From Christensenella massiliensis (GTDB lineage: Bacteria > Bacillota > Clostridia > Christensenellales > Christensenellaceae), in NCBI GenBank assembly GCA_900155415.1, contig LT700187.1, positions 868,001-932,000 on the forward strand: a DNA stretch of 64,000 bases, given 5' to 3'. Positions 54,702-63,464 of this stretch are shown piece by piece. Under the pieces are notes generated by a model. That model was not told the origin of the DNA. It worked only from the letters and a program-made list of their open reading frames with translations, and did not search any database. The translations under genes were made by a program, and so were the position numbers. Position 1 is the stretch's first letter; the number at the start of each line of letters is the position of its first letter.

Positions 54702-55088
54702 ATGTTCAGAAATTTTATGGCAGGACGGTACGGCGGGGATCACTTTGGAATGTTCCTCGTCATTCTGTCCATTATTTTGTGCGTGGTGTTTCTGTTCGTT
54801 CCGGTACCGTTTATCAGCTGGGTCAGCTGGATCCCGCTGGTCTTTTCGATCTACCGCATGTTTTCCCGGCAGATCGAAAAGCGGCAGGCGGAAAATTATG
54901 CGTTCCTGCGCAAATGGGGCGCGGTGCGCACATGGTGGTGGAATCTCAAAAACCGCGTGAAGGACGGCAGGACGCACCGCTATTACAAATGCCCGGAATG
55001 CGGGAAAAAGCTGCGCGTTCCGAAGGGCAAGGGAAAGATCAGCATCACCTGCCCGCAGTGCGGAAATAAATTTATCAAAAAGACATAA
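54702..55088 (+). CDS. Membrane protein with C-terminal zinc ribbon
   Basis: A 128-residue protein with two transmembrane helices near the N-terminus (about 15-35 and 38-58), a basic stretch and a zinc-ribbon-like tail CPECGKKLRVPKGKGKISITCPQCG. It is unrecognised beyond the ribbon. It stands between the YjbR-like gene and parA in the same orientation. Confidence 0.75.
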   Translation: MFRNFMAGRYGGDHFGMFLVILSIILCVVFLFVPVPFISWVSWIPLVFSIYRMFSRQIEKRQAENYAFLRKWGAVRTWWWNLKNRVKDGRTHRYYKCPECGKKLRVPKGKGKISITCPQCGNKFIKKT

Positions 55089-55115
55089 CCAGATTTAGCG
55101 GAAAAACAGAAGAAA

Positions 55116-55157
55116 AAGGCGCCGACACGCAAGATGTTGTAGTAAGGCGCCCTTTTT
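55116..55157 (+). terminator. Possible terminator before parA
   Basis: GGCGCC (55118-55123) can pair with GGCGCC (55146-55151) around a long loop, then CTTTTTG follows. Only six stem pairs, so it is weak. Confidence 0.45.
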
Positions 55158-55181
55158 GCACGCCCGGAAAGGAAAGAAAAC

Positions 55182-55210
55182 TTTTCAACCGCGCCTTTTT
55201 CCGATATAAT
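55182..55210 (+). promoter_or_regulatory. Likely promoter of parA-parB
   Basis: TATAAT (55205-55210) lies 17 bp after TTTTCA (55182-55187), a weak -35. The leader runs about 98 nt to the parA start. Confidence 0.6.
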
Positions 55211-55308
55211 AGGAGAAAGGCGGCGTTCCCTTTCTGCGGGAACTGCCCGGACCGGCCCGCCCGGACGGGGCAAACGGGCCGCGCATCGAAACGGAGAGTG
55301 AAATCATT

Positions 55309-56076
55309 TTGGGCAAGATCATTGCGATCGCAAATCAAAAGGGCGGCGTCGGGAAAACGACGACAGCCATTAATTTAAGCGCGTGTATCGCGAACAAGGG
55401 AAAGCGCGTGCTTCTTATTGATATCGACCCGCAGGGGAACAGCACGAGCGGCCTCGGCGTGGAGCGCGTGGGCCTGAAAAAATCGTCCTATAACGTGCTC
55501 GTGGGCGGCGTTTCGGCGGTCGAGGCGATCCGCCCGACGATGATGCAGACGCTCGACCTCATGCCCGCGAATATCGATCTTGTGGGCGCGGAGGTGGAGC
55601 TCGTATCCATGATGGCGCGCGAAACGATCCTGCGCCGTGCGCTCGAGGATGTAGCCGGCCTATATGATTATATTTTTATGGATTGCCCGCCCTCGCTCGG
55701 GCTCATTACCTTAAACGCGCTGACCGCGGCGGATAAGGTGCTCGTGCCCATTCAGTGCGAATATTACGCGCTCGAAGGGCTGACGCAGCTGATGAGTACG
55801 ATCCGGCTCGTGCGCCAGAGCCTCAACCCGTCGCTCGAGGTGGAGGGCGTCGTGCTCACGATGTTCGACGGCCGCACGAATCTTTCGCTTCAGGTGGTGG
55901 AGGAAGTGCGGAAATTTTTCAAAAACAAGGTCTATGAAACGGTGATCCCGCGCAACGTGCGCCTTGGGGAAGCGCCGAGCTATGGCCTGCCCATTATTTT
56001 ATACGACAACAAGTGCCTCGGAACGGAGGCGTATAACGAGCTTGCGGTGGAATTTCTGACGAACGACATGAAATGA
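55309..56076 (+). CDS. parA: Chromosome partition ATPase ParA/Soj
   Basis: A 255-residue deviant-Walker ATPase: KGGVGKTTTAINLSA, LLIDIDPQGNSTSGLG, and YIFMDCPPSLGLITLN. The start is a TTG at 55309 with GGAGAG upstream. ParA moves origins apart together with ParB bound at parS. The parB gene follows 37 bp later. Confidence 0.96.
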   Translation: MGKIIAIANQKGGVGKTTTAINLSACIANKGKRVLLIDIDPQGNSTSGLGVERVGLKKSSYNVLVGGVSAVEAIRPTMMQTLDLMPANIDLVGAEVELVSMMARETILRRALEDVAGLYDYIFMDCPPSLGLITLNALTAADKVLVPIQCEYYALEGLTQLMSTIRLVRQSLNPSLEVEGVVLTMFDGRTNLSLQVVEEVRKFFKNKVYETVIPRNVRLGEAPSYGLPIILYDNKCLGTEAYNELAVEFLTNDMK

Positions 56077-56113
56077 CCAAACGGCCCGCAGCGATCGGAA
56101 AAGAGGAGAGACC

Positions 56114-56974
56114 ATGAAAAGAGGACTCGGCAAAGGCCTCGGCGCGCTGATGGCGGACGCGCAGGCCGGAGCGGAAAAGCAAGAGGGCGTCAGCGAGATA
56201 GACATCTTTCTGTTGGATAACGACACGAACCAGCCCCGGAAAAAATTCGATGAGGAGAAGCTGAAGGAGCTCGCACAGTCGATCAAGGTGCACGGCATCA
56301 TGCAGCCCATCATCGTTTACCGCAGCGAGGGGCGCTACACCATCATCGCGGGAGAGCGGCGGTTTCGCGCGGCAAAGCTGGCGGGGCTGTCCAAGGTTCC
56401 CGTCATCGTGAAAGAGCTGGAAAAACGCGAGATACTCGAGCTTTCGCTGATCGAGAACATTCAGCGCGAGGACCTCAACCCCATCGAACAGGCCACAGCG
56501 CTCGGGCAGCTGATGGAAAACTACGGACTCACGCAGGAGGAAGTGTCGAAACGGGTGGGCAAGAGCCGCAGCGCGATCGCCAACCTGCTCCGCCTGCTGT
56601 CTCTGCCCGAGGCGGTGAAAAAACAGGTCGTGGGCGGGAAGCTATCGGCCGGGCACGCGCGTTGCCTGCTGTCGCTCGGCGACAATAAAAAAATCGGCGA
56701 GGGCGCGAAATATATCATCGAAAACGACCTTTCCGTGCGCGAGGCGGAAGCGCTCGTAAAGGACTGGATGAATCCGGCCGTGCCCGGAAAAAAAGCGGGA
56801 AAGGCCAAAAAAGCCGTGCCCGCGGAGCTTGCCGACGCGCAGGAGCAGCTTTCCCGCGCGCTTGCCACAAAGGTGCAGATCAAAGGCTCGCTTGCCAAAG
56901 GAAAGATCACCATCGATTACTATACGGCCGGGCAGCTCGAGGAGCTGTACGAATTCCTGAAAAAAGCGGAATAA
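56114..56974 (+). CDS. parB: Chromosome partition protein ParB/Spo0J
   Basis: A 286-residue CTP-dependent clamp: the N-terminal QPRKKFDEEKLKELAQSIKVHG, the CTP/C-motif GERRFRAAKLAG (about residue 77-90) and the parS-binding HTH QEEVSKRVGKSRSAIANLLRLL. It spreads from parS and helps segregate origins. The C-terminal region after about 230 (Lys-rich linker, then dimerisation domain) looks typical. Confidence 0.96.
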   Translation: MKRGLGKGLGALMADAQAGAEKQEGVSEIDIFLLDNDTNQPRKKFDEEKLKELAQSIKVHGIMQPIIVYRSEGRYTIIAGERRFRAAKLAGLSKVPVIVKELEKREILELSLIENIQREDLNPIEQATALGQLMENYGLTQEEVSKRVGKSRSAIANLLRLLSLPEAVKKQVVGGKLSAGHARCLLSLGDNKKIGEGAKYIIENDLSVREAEALVKDWMNPAVPGKKAGKAKKAVPAELADAQEQLSRALATKVQIKGSLAKGKITIDYYTAGQLEELYEFLKKAE

Positions 56975-56981
56975 CGAAAGA

Positions 56982-57007
56982 ACCGCCCCCGCGGAAGCGG
57001 GGGCGGT
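56982..57007. terminator. GC-rich hairpin after parB
   Basis: ACCGCCCCCGC pairs with GCGGGGGCGGT around a 4-nt loop. No T-run follows on the plus strand; it may work as a two-way or 3' processing stem. Confidence 0.65.
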
Positions 57008-57221
57008 CTGCATAGCGGGAACAGGCGCACCGGACTCTCCTTCCTTTTTTAGGGCAGGATCGATTGCCGGGATAAGCCTTGCGTTTCCGAAAAACGGGCG
57101 GCCGATCCGCACCGCGGCCGCAGCCTGCGGCGGTGCTTCTGCGGAACGTATCGTTCAGACCGCCCGGAAAAAAGCAAATGCGGCTGCGCGGATGAGCCGC
57201 ACTGATACGCGGAGGACTGCC

Positions 57222-58166
57222 GTGAAAACACAAACGACCGGGACCGTATACCATTATTGCAGTGTAGAGAGCTTTTACAGCATTCTGCACAATAAGATGC
57301 TGCGCCTTTCGGATATCGGAAAGAGCAACGATTATATGGAACGCCGGTGGCTCCAGCTTTTCATTCTGGAGACGGCAATGGAGGAATACGAAAAGGAGCC
57401 GTTTCCCATCGCATTCGAAAAGGACGGAACGGCCTACAGCGGGCGGGGAGCGGTGGAGGAGCTTATCCGCTACGAGCTGAAAACCATGGGCCAGCATTGG
57501 TATGATGATTATATTACCTACGCCATCTGTTTTTCCGAGAAAGGAGACGTCCTGAGCCAATGGCGGGGCTATGCGGACGACGGGCAGGGCGTGTGCATCG
57601 GCTTCCGCGCGGACCGCATCAGCGGCATGCTGAAAAAGAACCGCGAAACGGGCCGGGTGGACCGCATGTTTGAATTTGCGCGCATCCGCTATACCAAGGC
57701 GGCGCAAAAGGCGCTGATACGTCCGTATATCCGCAGGCTTTTCCGCTATCTGCATACGCTGACCGGGCAGGACGGAGAGCCGTCCGGCGAGCTTATCAGG
57801 CTGCTGCGCGCCGTGAACGGCGAGAGCGCGTTCTGCAAGAACCCGGCGTTCAGCGAGGAACGCGAATGGCGGCTGGCCGTCAACTTTCCCATCCCCACGA
57901 CGGACGCCTATCAAAAATTCATGGAGCGGCAGGGGCATGTTTCGCAGAACGAGCTGTTCAGCAAGCTCAAAACCGTAGTCGTGGGCAAGACCATCAAATC
58001 CTACGTGGAGCTGAACCTCAAAACGCTGGGGCTGGACGCCGTCACGAGCGTGCGGCTCGGCCCGAAGTGCCGGCTCACCAAAAACGATGTGAAGCTGTTT
58101 TTGTTCAGCGAGGGCGTGGCGCTCGAGGGCGAAAATATCCTCACGTCCTCCGCAACATACCGGTAG
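57222..58166 (+). CDS. DUF2971 domain protein
   Basis: A 314-residue protein matching DUF2971: VYHYCSVESFYSILHNKMLRLSDIGKSND at the N-terminus, ICFSEKGDVLSQWRGYADDGQGVCIGF in the middle and an EEREWRLAVNF segment later. The family resembles ART-like or RES-type fold proteins seen in defence and toxin contexts, but no biochemical role is established. The GTG at 57222 has GGAGG six nt upstream, so I prefer it to an ATG 30 nt earlier. It stands alone after parB. Confidence 0.85.
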   Translation: MKTQTTGTVYHYCSVESFYSILHNKMLRLSDIGKSNDYMERRWLQLFILETAMEEYEKEPFPIAFEKDGTAYSGRGAVEELIRYELKTMGQHWYDDYITYAICFSEKGDVLSQWRGYADDGQGVCIGFRADRISGMLKKNRETGRVDRMFEFARIRYTKAAQKALIRPYIRRLFRYLHTLTGQDGEPSGELIRLLRAVNGESAFCKNPAFSEEREWRLAVNFPIPTTDAYQKFMERQGHVSQNELFSKLKTVVVGKTIKSYVELNLKTLGLDAVTSVRLGPKCRLTKNDVKLFLFSEGVALEGENILTSSATYR

Positions 58167-58193
58167 GACACGTGCTGCAACCGGACCCGGCCT

Positions 58194-58215
58194 GCGCCCT
58201 TGGGGCGCTTTTTTT
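58194..58215 (+). terminator. Terminator after the DUF2971 gene
   Basis: GCGCCC pairs with GGGCGC around TTG, followed by T7. Confidence 0.9.
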
Positions 58216-58362
58216 ATGTGTGAAATTCCGGCGGAAAAGGCAGCGCGCCGTATCTGCTTTTGGAAAACGGCGGGGAACAGACGCGCATAAAATAACCGTC
58301 AGGACAGAAGATACCGTAAAAATTATTCCGAAAATATTGCACCAAATTGAAAGATTGTCACA

Positions 58363-58391
58363 TTGTCCTTGTAATTTTACTCGGCTATACT
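58363..58391 (+). promoter_or_regulatory. Promoter of the sugar/polyol operon
   Basis: TTGTCC (58363-58368) and TATACT (58386-58391) are 17 bp apart. Confidence 0.75.
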
Positions 58392-58662
58392 AAATACAAC
58401 AAACAGAGATACCATTCATTCTCGCATAATCTTATGGAAAAGGAAAAAGGAATTTCGCCGCAGCACTGATACGGATCCGTGCTGCACCAAAAACACAGGC
58501 GAAAAGGAAGTCATTTTCTTACAAGTGAAAAAAACAGGCTGGAAGAATGGACGACGGCCCTTCAAACTGCACAGGAACAGGAGCTGCGATCGTTTGTCTT
58601 ATCGTTGTATTTCGTTTGCTTTTACAGGCAAAAAACATAAAAGGAAGAAAAGGAGAAAGAAA
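58392..58662 (+). promoter_or_regulatory. Long 5' leader of the sugar/polyol operon with a hairpin
   Basis: About 270 nt separate the promoter from the binding-protein start. A palindromic hairpin (GCAGCAC at 58460-58466 with GTGCTGC at 58479-58485, with ACGGATCCGT inside) lies in the leader. No known riboswitch motif is apparent. The part before the promoter (58216-58362) shows nothing. Confidence 0.5.
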
Positions 58663-59805
58663 ATGAAAAAATTGGTAGTAGTGCTTTTAGCTGTCATTAT
58701 GGCTGTATCGGTCTTTGCGGGATGCGCGGCGGATACACAGCCGCAGGCATCGGAAACGGCTGAAAGCGGAACGAATGCGCAGGGAAGCGAAAGCGCGGAC
58801 GCGGGCGCGGCGGACGGCAAGACCTTTAAAGTGGCGTATGTCAATAAAACGCTGAACAATCCGTTTTATGTAGCGCTCGATGCGGCGATCAAGGAAGAGG
58901 TTGAAAACCGGGGCTGGCAGTATATCAGTCTGGATGCGAGCGATGATATCACAAAGGAACAGGAAAACCTCGAAACGGTAGTTTCACAGAAGGTGGACGC
59001 GATCATCATGAACGCGGTCGATCCGGAAGCGTGCGTGCCGTCGATCAATGCGGCAGTAGGAGCGGGGATCCCGGTCATCTGTGTCGATACGCAGGTATCC
59101 GATCAGGCAAAGCCCGTAACGACAGTCCTTTCCAACAACTATGAAAACGGATATCAGGTTGGGCAGTATGTCGGCAGCGAAGAGATATTCCCGGCCGATG
59201 AGGAGATCATCTCGGTCCTGCTGAGCGGAGCAAAAGGAAATCTGGTCGGTCAGGAACGCCGCACCGGATTAATGGCGGGGATCATTGCCGCGCGCACCGG
59301 AATGTCGGCGGAAGAAGCGAAAGCGGCGGCGGAGAAAATGGAGCAGGAGCTGACAGACAGCGGGAAAGCGGTCAACGAGGAAGCAAAATTCAGGATCAAC
59401 AGTCAGGGCTGGGGCAACTGGACGGCAGACGAGGGCCTGCCGGCAATGGAAGATATGCTGGTGGCAAATAAAGACATCAATCTCGTACTTTCCGAAAATG
59501 ACAATATGCTTCTCGGCGCAAAAACGGCGCTCGACAATGCCGGCATGACGGAGCAGATATGGCTGGCGGCAGGAGCGGACGGACAAAAAGAAGCCTATGA
59601 GGAAATTATGAAGGAAGGCTCCAGATATCTTGGAACGGGTGAAAACAACCCGTATAAGATAGGAACAAAAGCAGTTGAAATCGCGGAAGCTCTCCTGTCG
59701 GGAGAGACGGATGCATCCTCCTACGATGCAATTACGCCAACAGAGGCGCTGGCTGTTACAAAGGAAAACGTGGCGGAGATCTATAATCCGGATTCCCTGT
59801 TTTAA
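58663..59805 (+). CDS. Sugar ABC transporter substrate-binding lipoprotein
   Basis: A 380-residue type-1 binding protein with signal peptide and lipobox FAGC (about residue 20), a Ser/Ala/Gly/Glu-rich linker and the core VAYVNKTLNNPFYVAL, IIMNAVDPEACVPSINAAVGAGIPVICVDTQV and NLVLSENDNMLLGAK. The ATG at 58663 follows AAAAGGAG. It is the first gene of the operon. Confidence 0.92.
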   Translation: MKKLVVVLLAVIMAVSVFAGCAADTQPQASETAESGTNAQGSESADAGAADGKTFKVAYVNKTLNNPFYVALDAAIKEEVENRGWQYISLDASDDITKEQENLETVVSQKVDAIIMNAVDPEACVPSINAAVGAGIPVICVDTQVSDQAKPVTTVLSNNYENGYQVGQYVGSEEIFPADEEIISVLLSGAKGNLVGQERRTGLMAGIIAARTGMSAEEAKAAAEKMEQELTDSGKAVNEEAKFRINSQGWGNWTADEGLPAMEDMLVANKDINLVLSENDNMLLGAKTALDNAGMTEQIWLAAGADGQKEAYEEIMKEGSRYLGTGENNPYKIGTKAVEIAEALLSGETDASSYDAITPTEALAVTKENVAEIYNPDSLF

Positions 59806-59882
59806 GTAGCGGCCGGGGGGAGCGGCCCCGGGCCGCTCCCGCAAATTGCAATTGGTTGTCAGAAGCGGAGGAGAAAGCATAG

Positions 59883-61376
59883 ATGGAAACATATCGGGTA
59901 GAAATGCTTCAGATCGATAAGCATTTCGGAGGCGTGCATGCGCTGAAAAATATTGATTTCCGGGTGGAAAAGGGAACGATCCATGCGCTTGTGGGGGAAA
60001 ACGGCGCGGGGAAATCCACTTTAATGAAAATACTGTCCGGAGCGGTTCAAAAAGACAGCGGAATCATAAAAATAGACGGAAAAGAGGAAGCGATCCATTC
60101 GCCGCATGACGGGAAACGGTGCGGGATATCGACGATCTATCAGGAATTTATGTTGGCGCCCCACCTGACCGTCGCGGAAAATATTTTTATCGATAAACTG
60201 ACGCAGGGCGGAAAGTGGATCAATTGGAAAAATCTGCGGAAAAAAGCGCAGGAGATATTGAACCGCCTTGGCTTTGATAATATAGACCCCAATATGCGGG
60301 TCGCCGAGCTTCCGGTCGCCTATCAGCAGATCGTCGAGATCAGCAAAAATCTGATGAACGATAATACGAAGGTCTTGGTTTTGGATGAACCGACCGCCGT
60401 ATTGACATTCAGTGAGATCGAAAAGCTGTTCGGGCTTGTGCGGCGGCTGAAAGAGCAGGGCGTCAGCATCATTTATATTTCGCATAGGCTGGACGAAGTG
60501 TTCGAGCTGTGCGATAAGATCACGGTCATGAAGGATGGGGCGGTCGTGCAGACGGTAGACGCCGGCCGGATAGATAAAAAAGCCCTGATCAGCTCGATGG
60601 TGGGGCGGGAGCTCTCCACCCTGTTCCCCAAGCGGGAAGCGCAGATCGGAGAGGTCGTGCTGAAGGCGTCGCACCTGACCTGCGGAACGATGGTGAAAGA
60701 CGTATCCTTTGAAGTGCGGAAGGGAGAGGTGCTGGGCTTCAGCGGCCTCGTAGGAGCAGGACGGACGGAGACCATGCGTGCCGTTTTCGGAGCCGATAAG
60801 CCGGAAGCGGGCACGGTCACGCTGAACGGAAAGCAAAGGCTGTTCAAAGATCCGAAGCAGGCCGTGCGCAGCAGGCTGGGGCTGCTGCCCGAGGACCGCA
60901 AGCAGCAGGGCGTAGTTCTCGACCAATCGATCCGTATCAATACGACTTTGTCCTGTCTGAAAAAAGTCGAACGGTTTCCCGGATGGATCAGCGACGGCAA
61001 AGATAAGAAAACGGCATCTGAAATACTCGAGCAGCTGCAGACAAAATACGGCTCGCTGGAAGACCCCGTTTCATCCCTTTCCGGCGGGAACCAGCAAAAG
61101 GTCTCTCTTGCAAAATGGATGGCGGCGGACTGCGAATGCATCATTCTCGATGAACCGACGCGCGGCGTGGACGTCGGGGCAAAGGTAGAGATCTACAAAA
61201 ATATCAACGATCTCGCCGCACAGGGGATCGCAGTCATCATCATTTCCTCGGAGATGGAGGAGATCATTGGGATGTGCGACAGGGTGCTTGTGATGCGGCA
61301 GGGAAAAATCGTAGGCGAGCTGGAAAAAGCAGAAATCACAGAAAACAATTTGATTCATTTTGCAATGGGGGGCTAA
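59883..61376 (+). CDS. Sugar ABC transporter ATP-binding protein (tandem NBDs)
   Basis: A 497-residue RbsA/MglA/XylG-type ATPase: first NBD with GENGAGKSTLMKILSG and VLVLDEPTAVL, second with degenerate Walker A GLVGAGRTETMRA, LSGGNQQKVSLAKWMA and DEPTRGVDVGAK. It follows the binding-protein gene by 77 bp and precedes the permease by 3 bp. Confidence 0.95.
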   Translation: METYRVEMLQIDKHFGGVHALKNIDFRVEKGTIHALVGENGAGKSTLMKILSGAVQKDSGIIKIDGKEEAIHSPHDGKRCGISTIYQEFMLAPHLTVAENIFIDKLTQGGKWINWKNLRKKAQEILNRLGFDNIDPNMRVAELPVAYQQIVEISKNLMNDNTKVLVLDEPTAVLTFSEIEKLFGLVRRLKEQGVSIIYISHRLDEVFELCDKITVMKDGAVVQTVDAGRIDKKALISSMVGRELSTLFPKREAQIGEVVLKASHLTCGTMVKDVSFEVRKGEVLGFSGLVGAGRTETMRAVFGADKPEAGTVTLNGKQRLFKDPKQAVRSRLGLLPEDRKQQGVVLDQSIRINTTLSCLKKVERFPGWISDGKDKKTASEILEQLQTKYGSLEDPVSSLSGGNQQKVSLAKWMAADCECIILDEPTRGVDVGAKVEIYKNINDLAAQGIAVIIISSEMEEIIGMCDRVLVMRQGKIVGELEKAEITENNLIHFAMGG

Positions 61377-61379
61377 CGA

Positions 61380-62363
61380 ATGAAAGAGACTTCAATTTCA
61401 AACAAGGGGAGATCAGGACTGGGAAAATTCCTGATCAAATACAACACATATATCATGCTGCTCGTGCTGATCATTATCTGCACAAGCATCTCGACAGATT
61501 TTTTTACGGCAGATAACTGGATCAATATCGGCCGGCAGTATTCGGGAACGATCATCGTATGTATGGGAATGCTGTTCGTTATCCTGACGGGCGGCATCGA
61601 TCTTTCCGTAGGCTCCATACAGGCGCTCGGCAGCGTCATGGTGGCGTGGGTGCTGACAACGCAGGGCTGGAGCATGCCCCTCGCCATACTCATCCCTCTG
61701 GCATTCGGCTTTGGGCTGGGGATGGTCACGGGGCTCCTGACGGCGTATGCGAAAATGGCTCCGTTCATCGCTTCGCTGGCGATGATGACGATCGCGCGCG
61801 GTCTTGCGTTTATGATATCGAACGGGCAGCCCGTGGCAACGCCGGAAAATTCCATCGGACAGCTGGGCGTGGGCGCCGTTGGAGGCGTATTGCCGTATCT
61901 GGTCCTGCTCGCGGCCGTCGTGGTGGTGATTTTTGCCCTTCTGCAAAGATATACGTCGTTCGGGCGCATCGTGATCGCGATCGGCAGCAATGAAACGGCG
62001 GTCCGCCTTGCGGGGATCTCTGTGAAAAAGCAAAAGATGGCAGTTTATGCGATCTCCGGGCTGTGCGCGGCGCTGAGCGGTATCATTGCCGCGTCACGGA
62101 CGGCGATCGGAACGCCGATCATCGGGGAAGGACTTGAGCTCGACGCGATCGCGGCCTGCGTCATCGGCGGCGCGAGCCTCGCCGGAGGGGAGGGCTCCTG
62201 CATCAAGACGGTCGTAGGCGTGCTCGTGCTCGCTTTGATCAGCAATATCATGAACCTGCTCTCGGTTCCGTCCTATCCGCAGGATGTGATCAAAGGCCTG
62301 ATCATCATTGGCTCCGTGCTGCTGCAATCGTTTACGGCGGGCCGGAAAGAACAGAGCGTCTGA
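61380..62363 (+). CDS. Sugar ABC transporter permease (RbsC family)
   Basis: A 327-residue polytopic protein with the GMLFVILTGGIDLSVG signature and the late GGASLAGGEGSC motif, which departs from the usual GGTSLSGG at a few positions. It forms the channel with the preceding ATPase and binding protein. Confidence 0.94.
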   Translation: MKETSISNKGRSGLGKFLIKYNTYIMLLVLIIICTSISTDFFTADNWINIGRQYSGTIIVCMGMLFVILTGGIDLSVGSIQALGSVMVAWVLTTQGWSMPLAILIPLAFGFGLGMVTGLLTAYAKMAPFIASLAMMTIARGLAFMISNGQPVATPENSIGQLGVGAVGGVLPYLVLLAAVVVVIFALLQRYTSFGRIVIAIGSNETAVRLAGISVKKQKMAVYAISGLCAALSGIIAASRTAIGTPIIGEGLELDAIAACVIGGASLAGGEGSCIKTVVGVLVLALISNIMNLLSVPSYPQDVIKGLIIIGSVLLQSFTAGRKEQSV

Positions 62364-62406
62364 GGAAAACCGAAAGAGAAGGAACAAGAGGGAAAGGAGC
62401 GAAAAA

Positions 62407-63441
62407 ATGAAGCAAGTTGAACTGACGGGGATCAAGCAATTTGAGGAAAAAGAGGTAGAGAGGCCGAAGCCGGCCGCGGATCAGGCGCTGATCAAAGTGG
62501 AAGCGGTCGGGATCTGCGGTTCGGACATTCATGCCGTACACGGAAAACATCCGTTCATGTCTTTTCCGATCGTGCTGGGACATGAAGCGACGGGAGAAGT
62601 CGTGGAAACAGGAAAAGACGTTACCTCCGTCGCGGTAGGCGACCGGGTGATCTACAGGCCGCAGAAGATATGCGGGGAGTGTCTGCAGTGCAGGACCGGG
62701 CACTATAATATATGCGACAGGCTCGAGGTGCTTGGGTGTCAGGATACGGGCGCGAGCTCGGAGTATTACGCGGTAGACGCAGATCTTTTATACCGCCTGC
62801 CGGACGGTCTTGGCTATGCGGAGGGAACGCTGATCGAGCCGCTGGCGGTCGGCGTTCATGCCGTAAGGCGCGGCTGCGCGGAGATATCGGGGAAAAAAGT
62901 CCTCGTGATCGGCGCGGGTACGATCGGAAATCTGGTGGCGCAGAGCGCCAAAGGAATGGGAGCCGGCGCCGTCATGATCACGGACGTTTCCGAATATAAG
63001 CTCGATATGGCAAAGGCATGCGGCATCGATTATCCGGTCAATGTCAGCAAAAAAGATCTGAAAGACGAAATGACGAAAGCATTCGGCCCGGACGGCGCAG
63101 ACGTCGTATTTGAATGCAGCGCGAACGAGCATGCGCTGAACGAAGTCTTGAATATCGCGCGCAAGGGTATTACTATTGTTATCGTAGCGGTTTATGGCGG
63201 AAAAGCCAGCGTCGAGATGGCCAACGTTCAGGATCGGGAATATTCGTTGGTGGGAACGCTTATGTATCTGCATGAGGATTATGTGGAAGCGATCAGGCTC
63301 GCGGAAGAAAAAAAGGTAAATTTGGAAAAGCTGATTTCAAAACGGTTTGATCTGACGGAAACGGCGCAGGCCTATCAATACATTGACGATCACAAAAACG
63401 ATGTGCAAAAGGTAGTCCTGAATGTGTCCCATCCTTCGTGA
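62407..63441 (+). CDS. Zinc-dependent alcohol dehydrogenase (MDR family)
   Basis: A 344-residue medium-chain dehydrogenase: catalytic zinc motif CGSDIHAVHGKHPF (Cys near 36), GHEATGEVVETG, the structural-zinc run CGECLQCRTGHYNIC (four Cys), and the Rossmann GAGTIGNLVAQSAKG. By sequence it groups with polyol or threonine-type dehydrogenases. Its position between a sugar ABC importer and an FGGY kinase suggests oxidation of an imported polyol. GAAAGGAG precedes the ATG at 62407. Confidence 0.92.
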   Translation: MKQVELTGIKQFEEKEVERPKPAADQALIKVEAVGICGSDIHAVHGKHPFMSFPIVLGHEATGEVVETGKDVTSVAVGDRVIYRPQKICGECLQCRTGHYNICDRLEVLGCQDTGASSEYYAVDADLLYRLPDGLGYAEGTLIEPLAVGVHAVRRGCAEISGKKVLVIGAGTIGNLVAQSAKGMGAGAVMITDVSEYKLDMAKACGIDYPVNVSKKDLKDEMTKAFGPDGADVVFECSANEHALNEVLNIARKGITIVIVAVYGGKASVEMANVQDREYSLVGTLMYLHEDYVEAIRLAEEKKVNLEKLISKRFDLTETAQAYQYIDDHKNDVQKVVLNVSHPS

Positions 63442-63464
63442 TCCGAAACGACAGGAGAAATAAA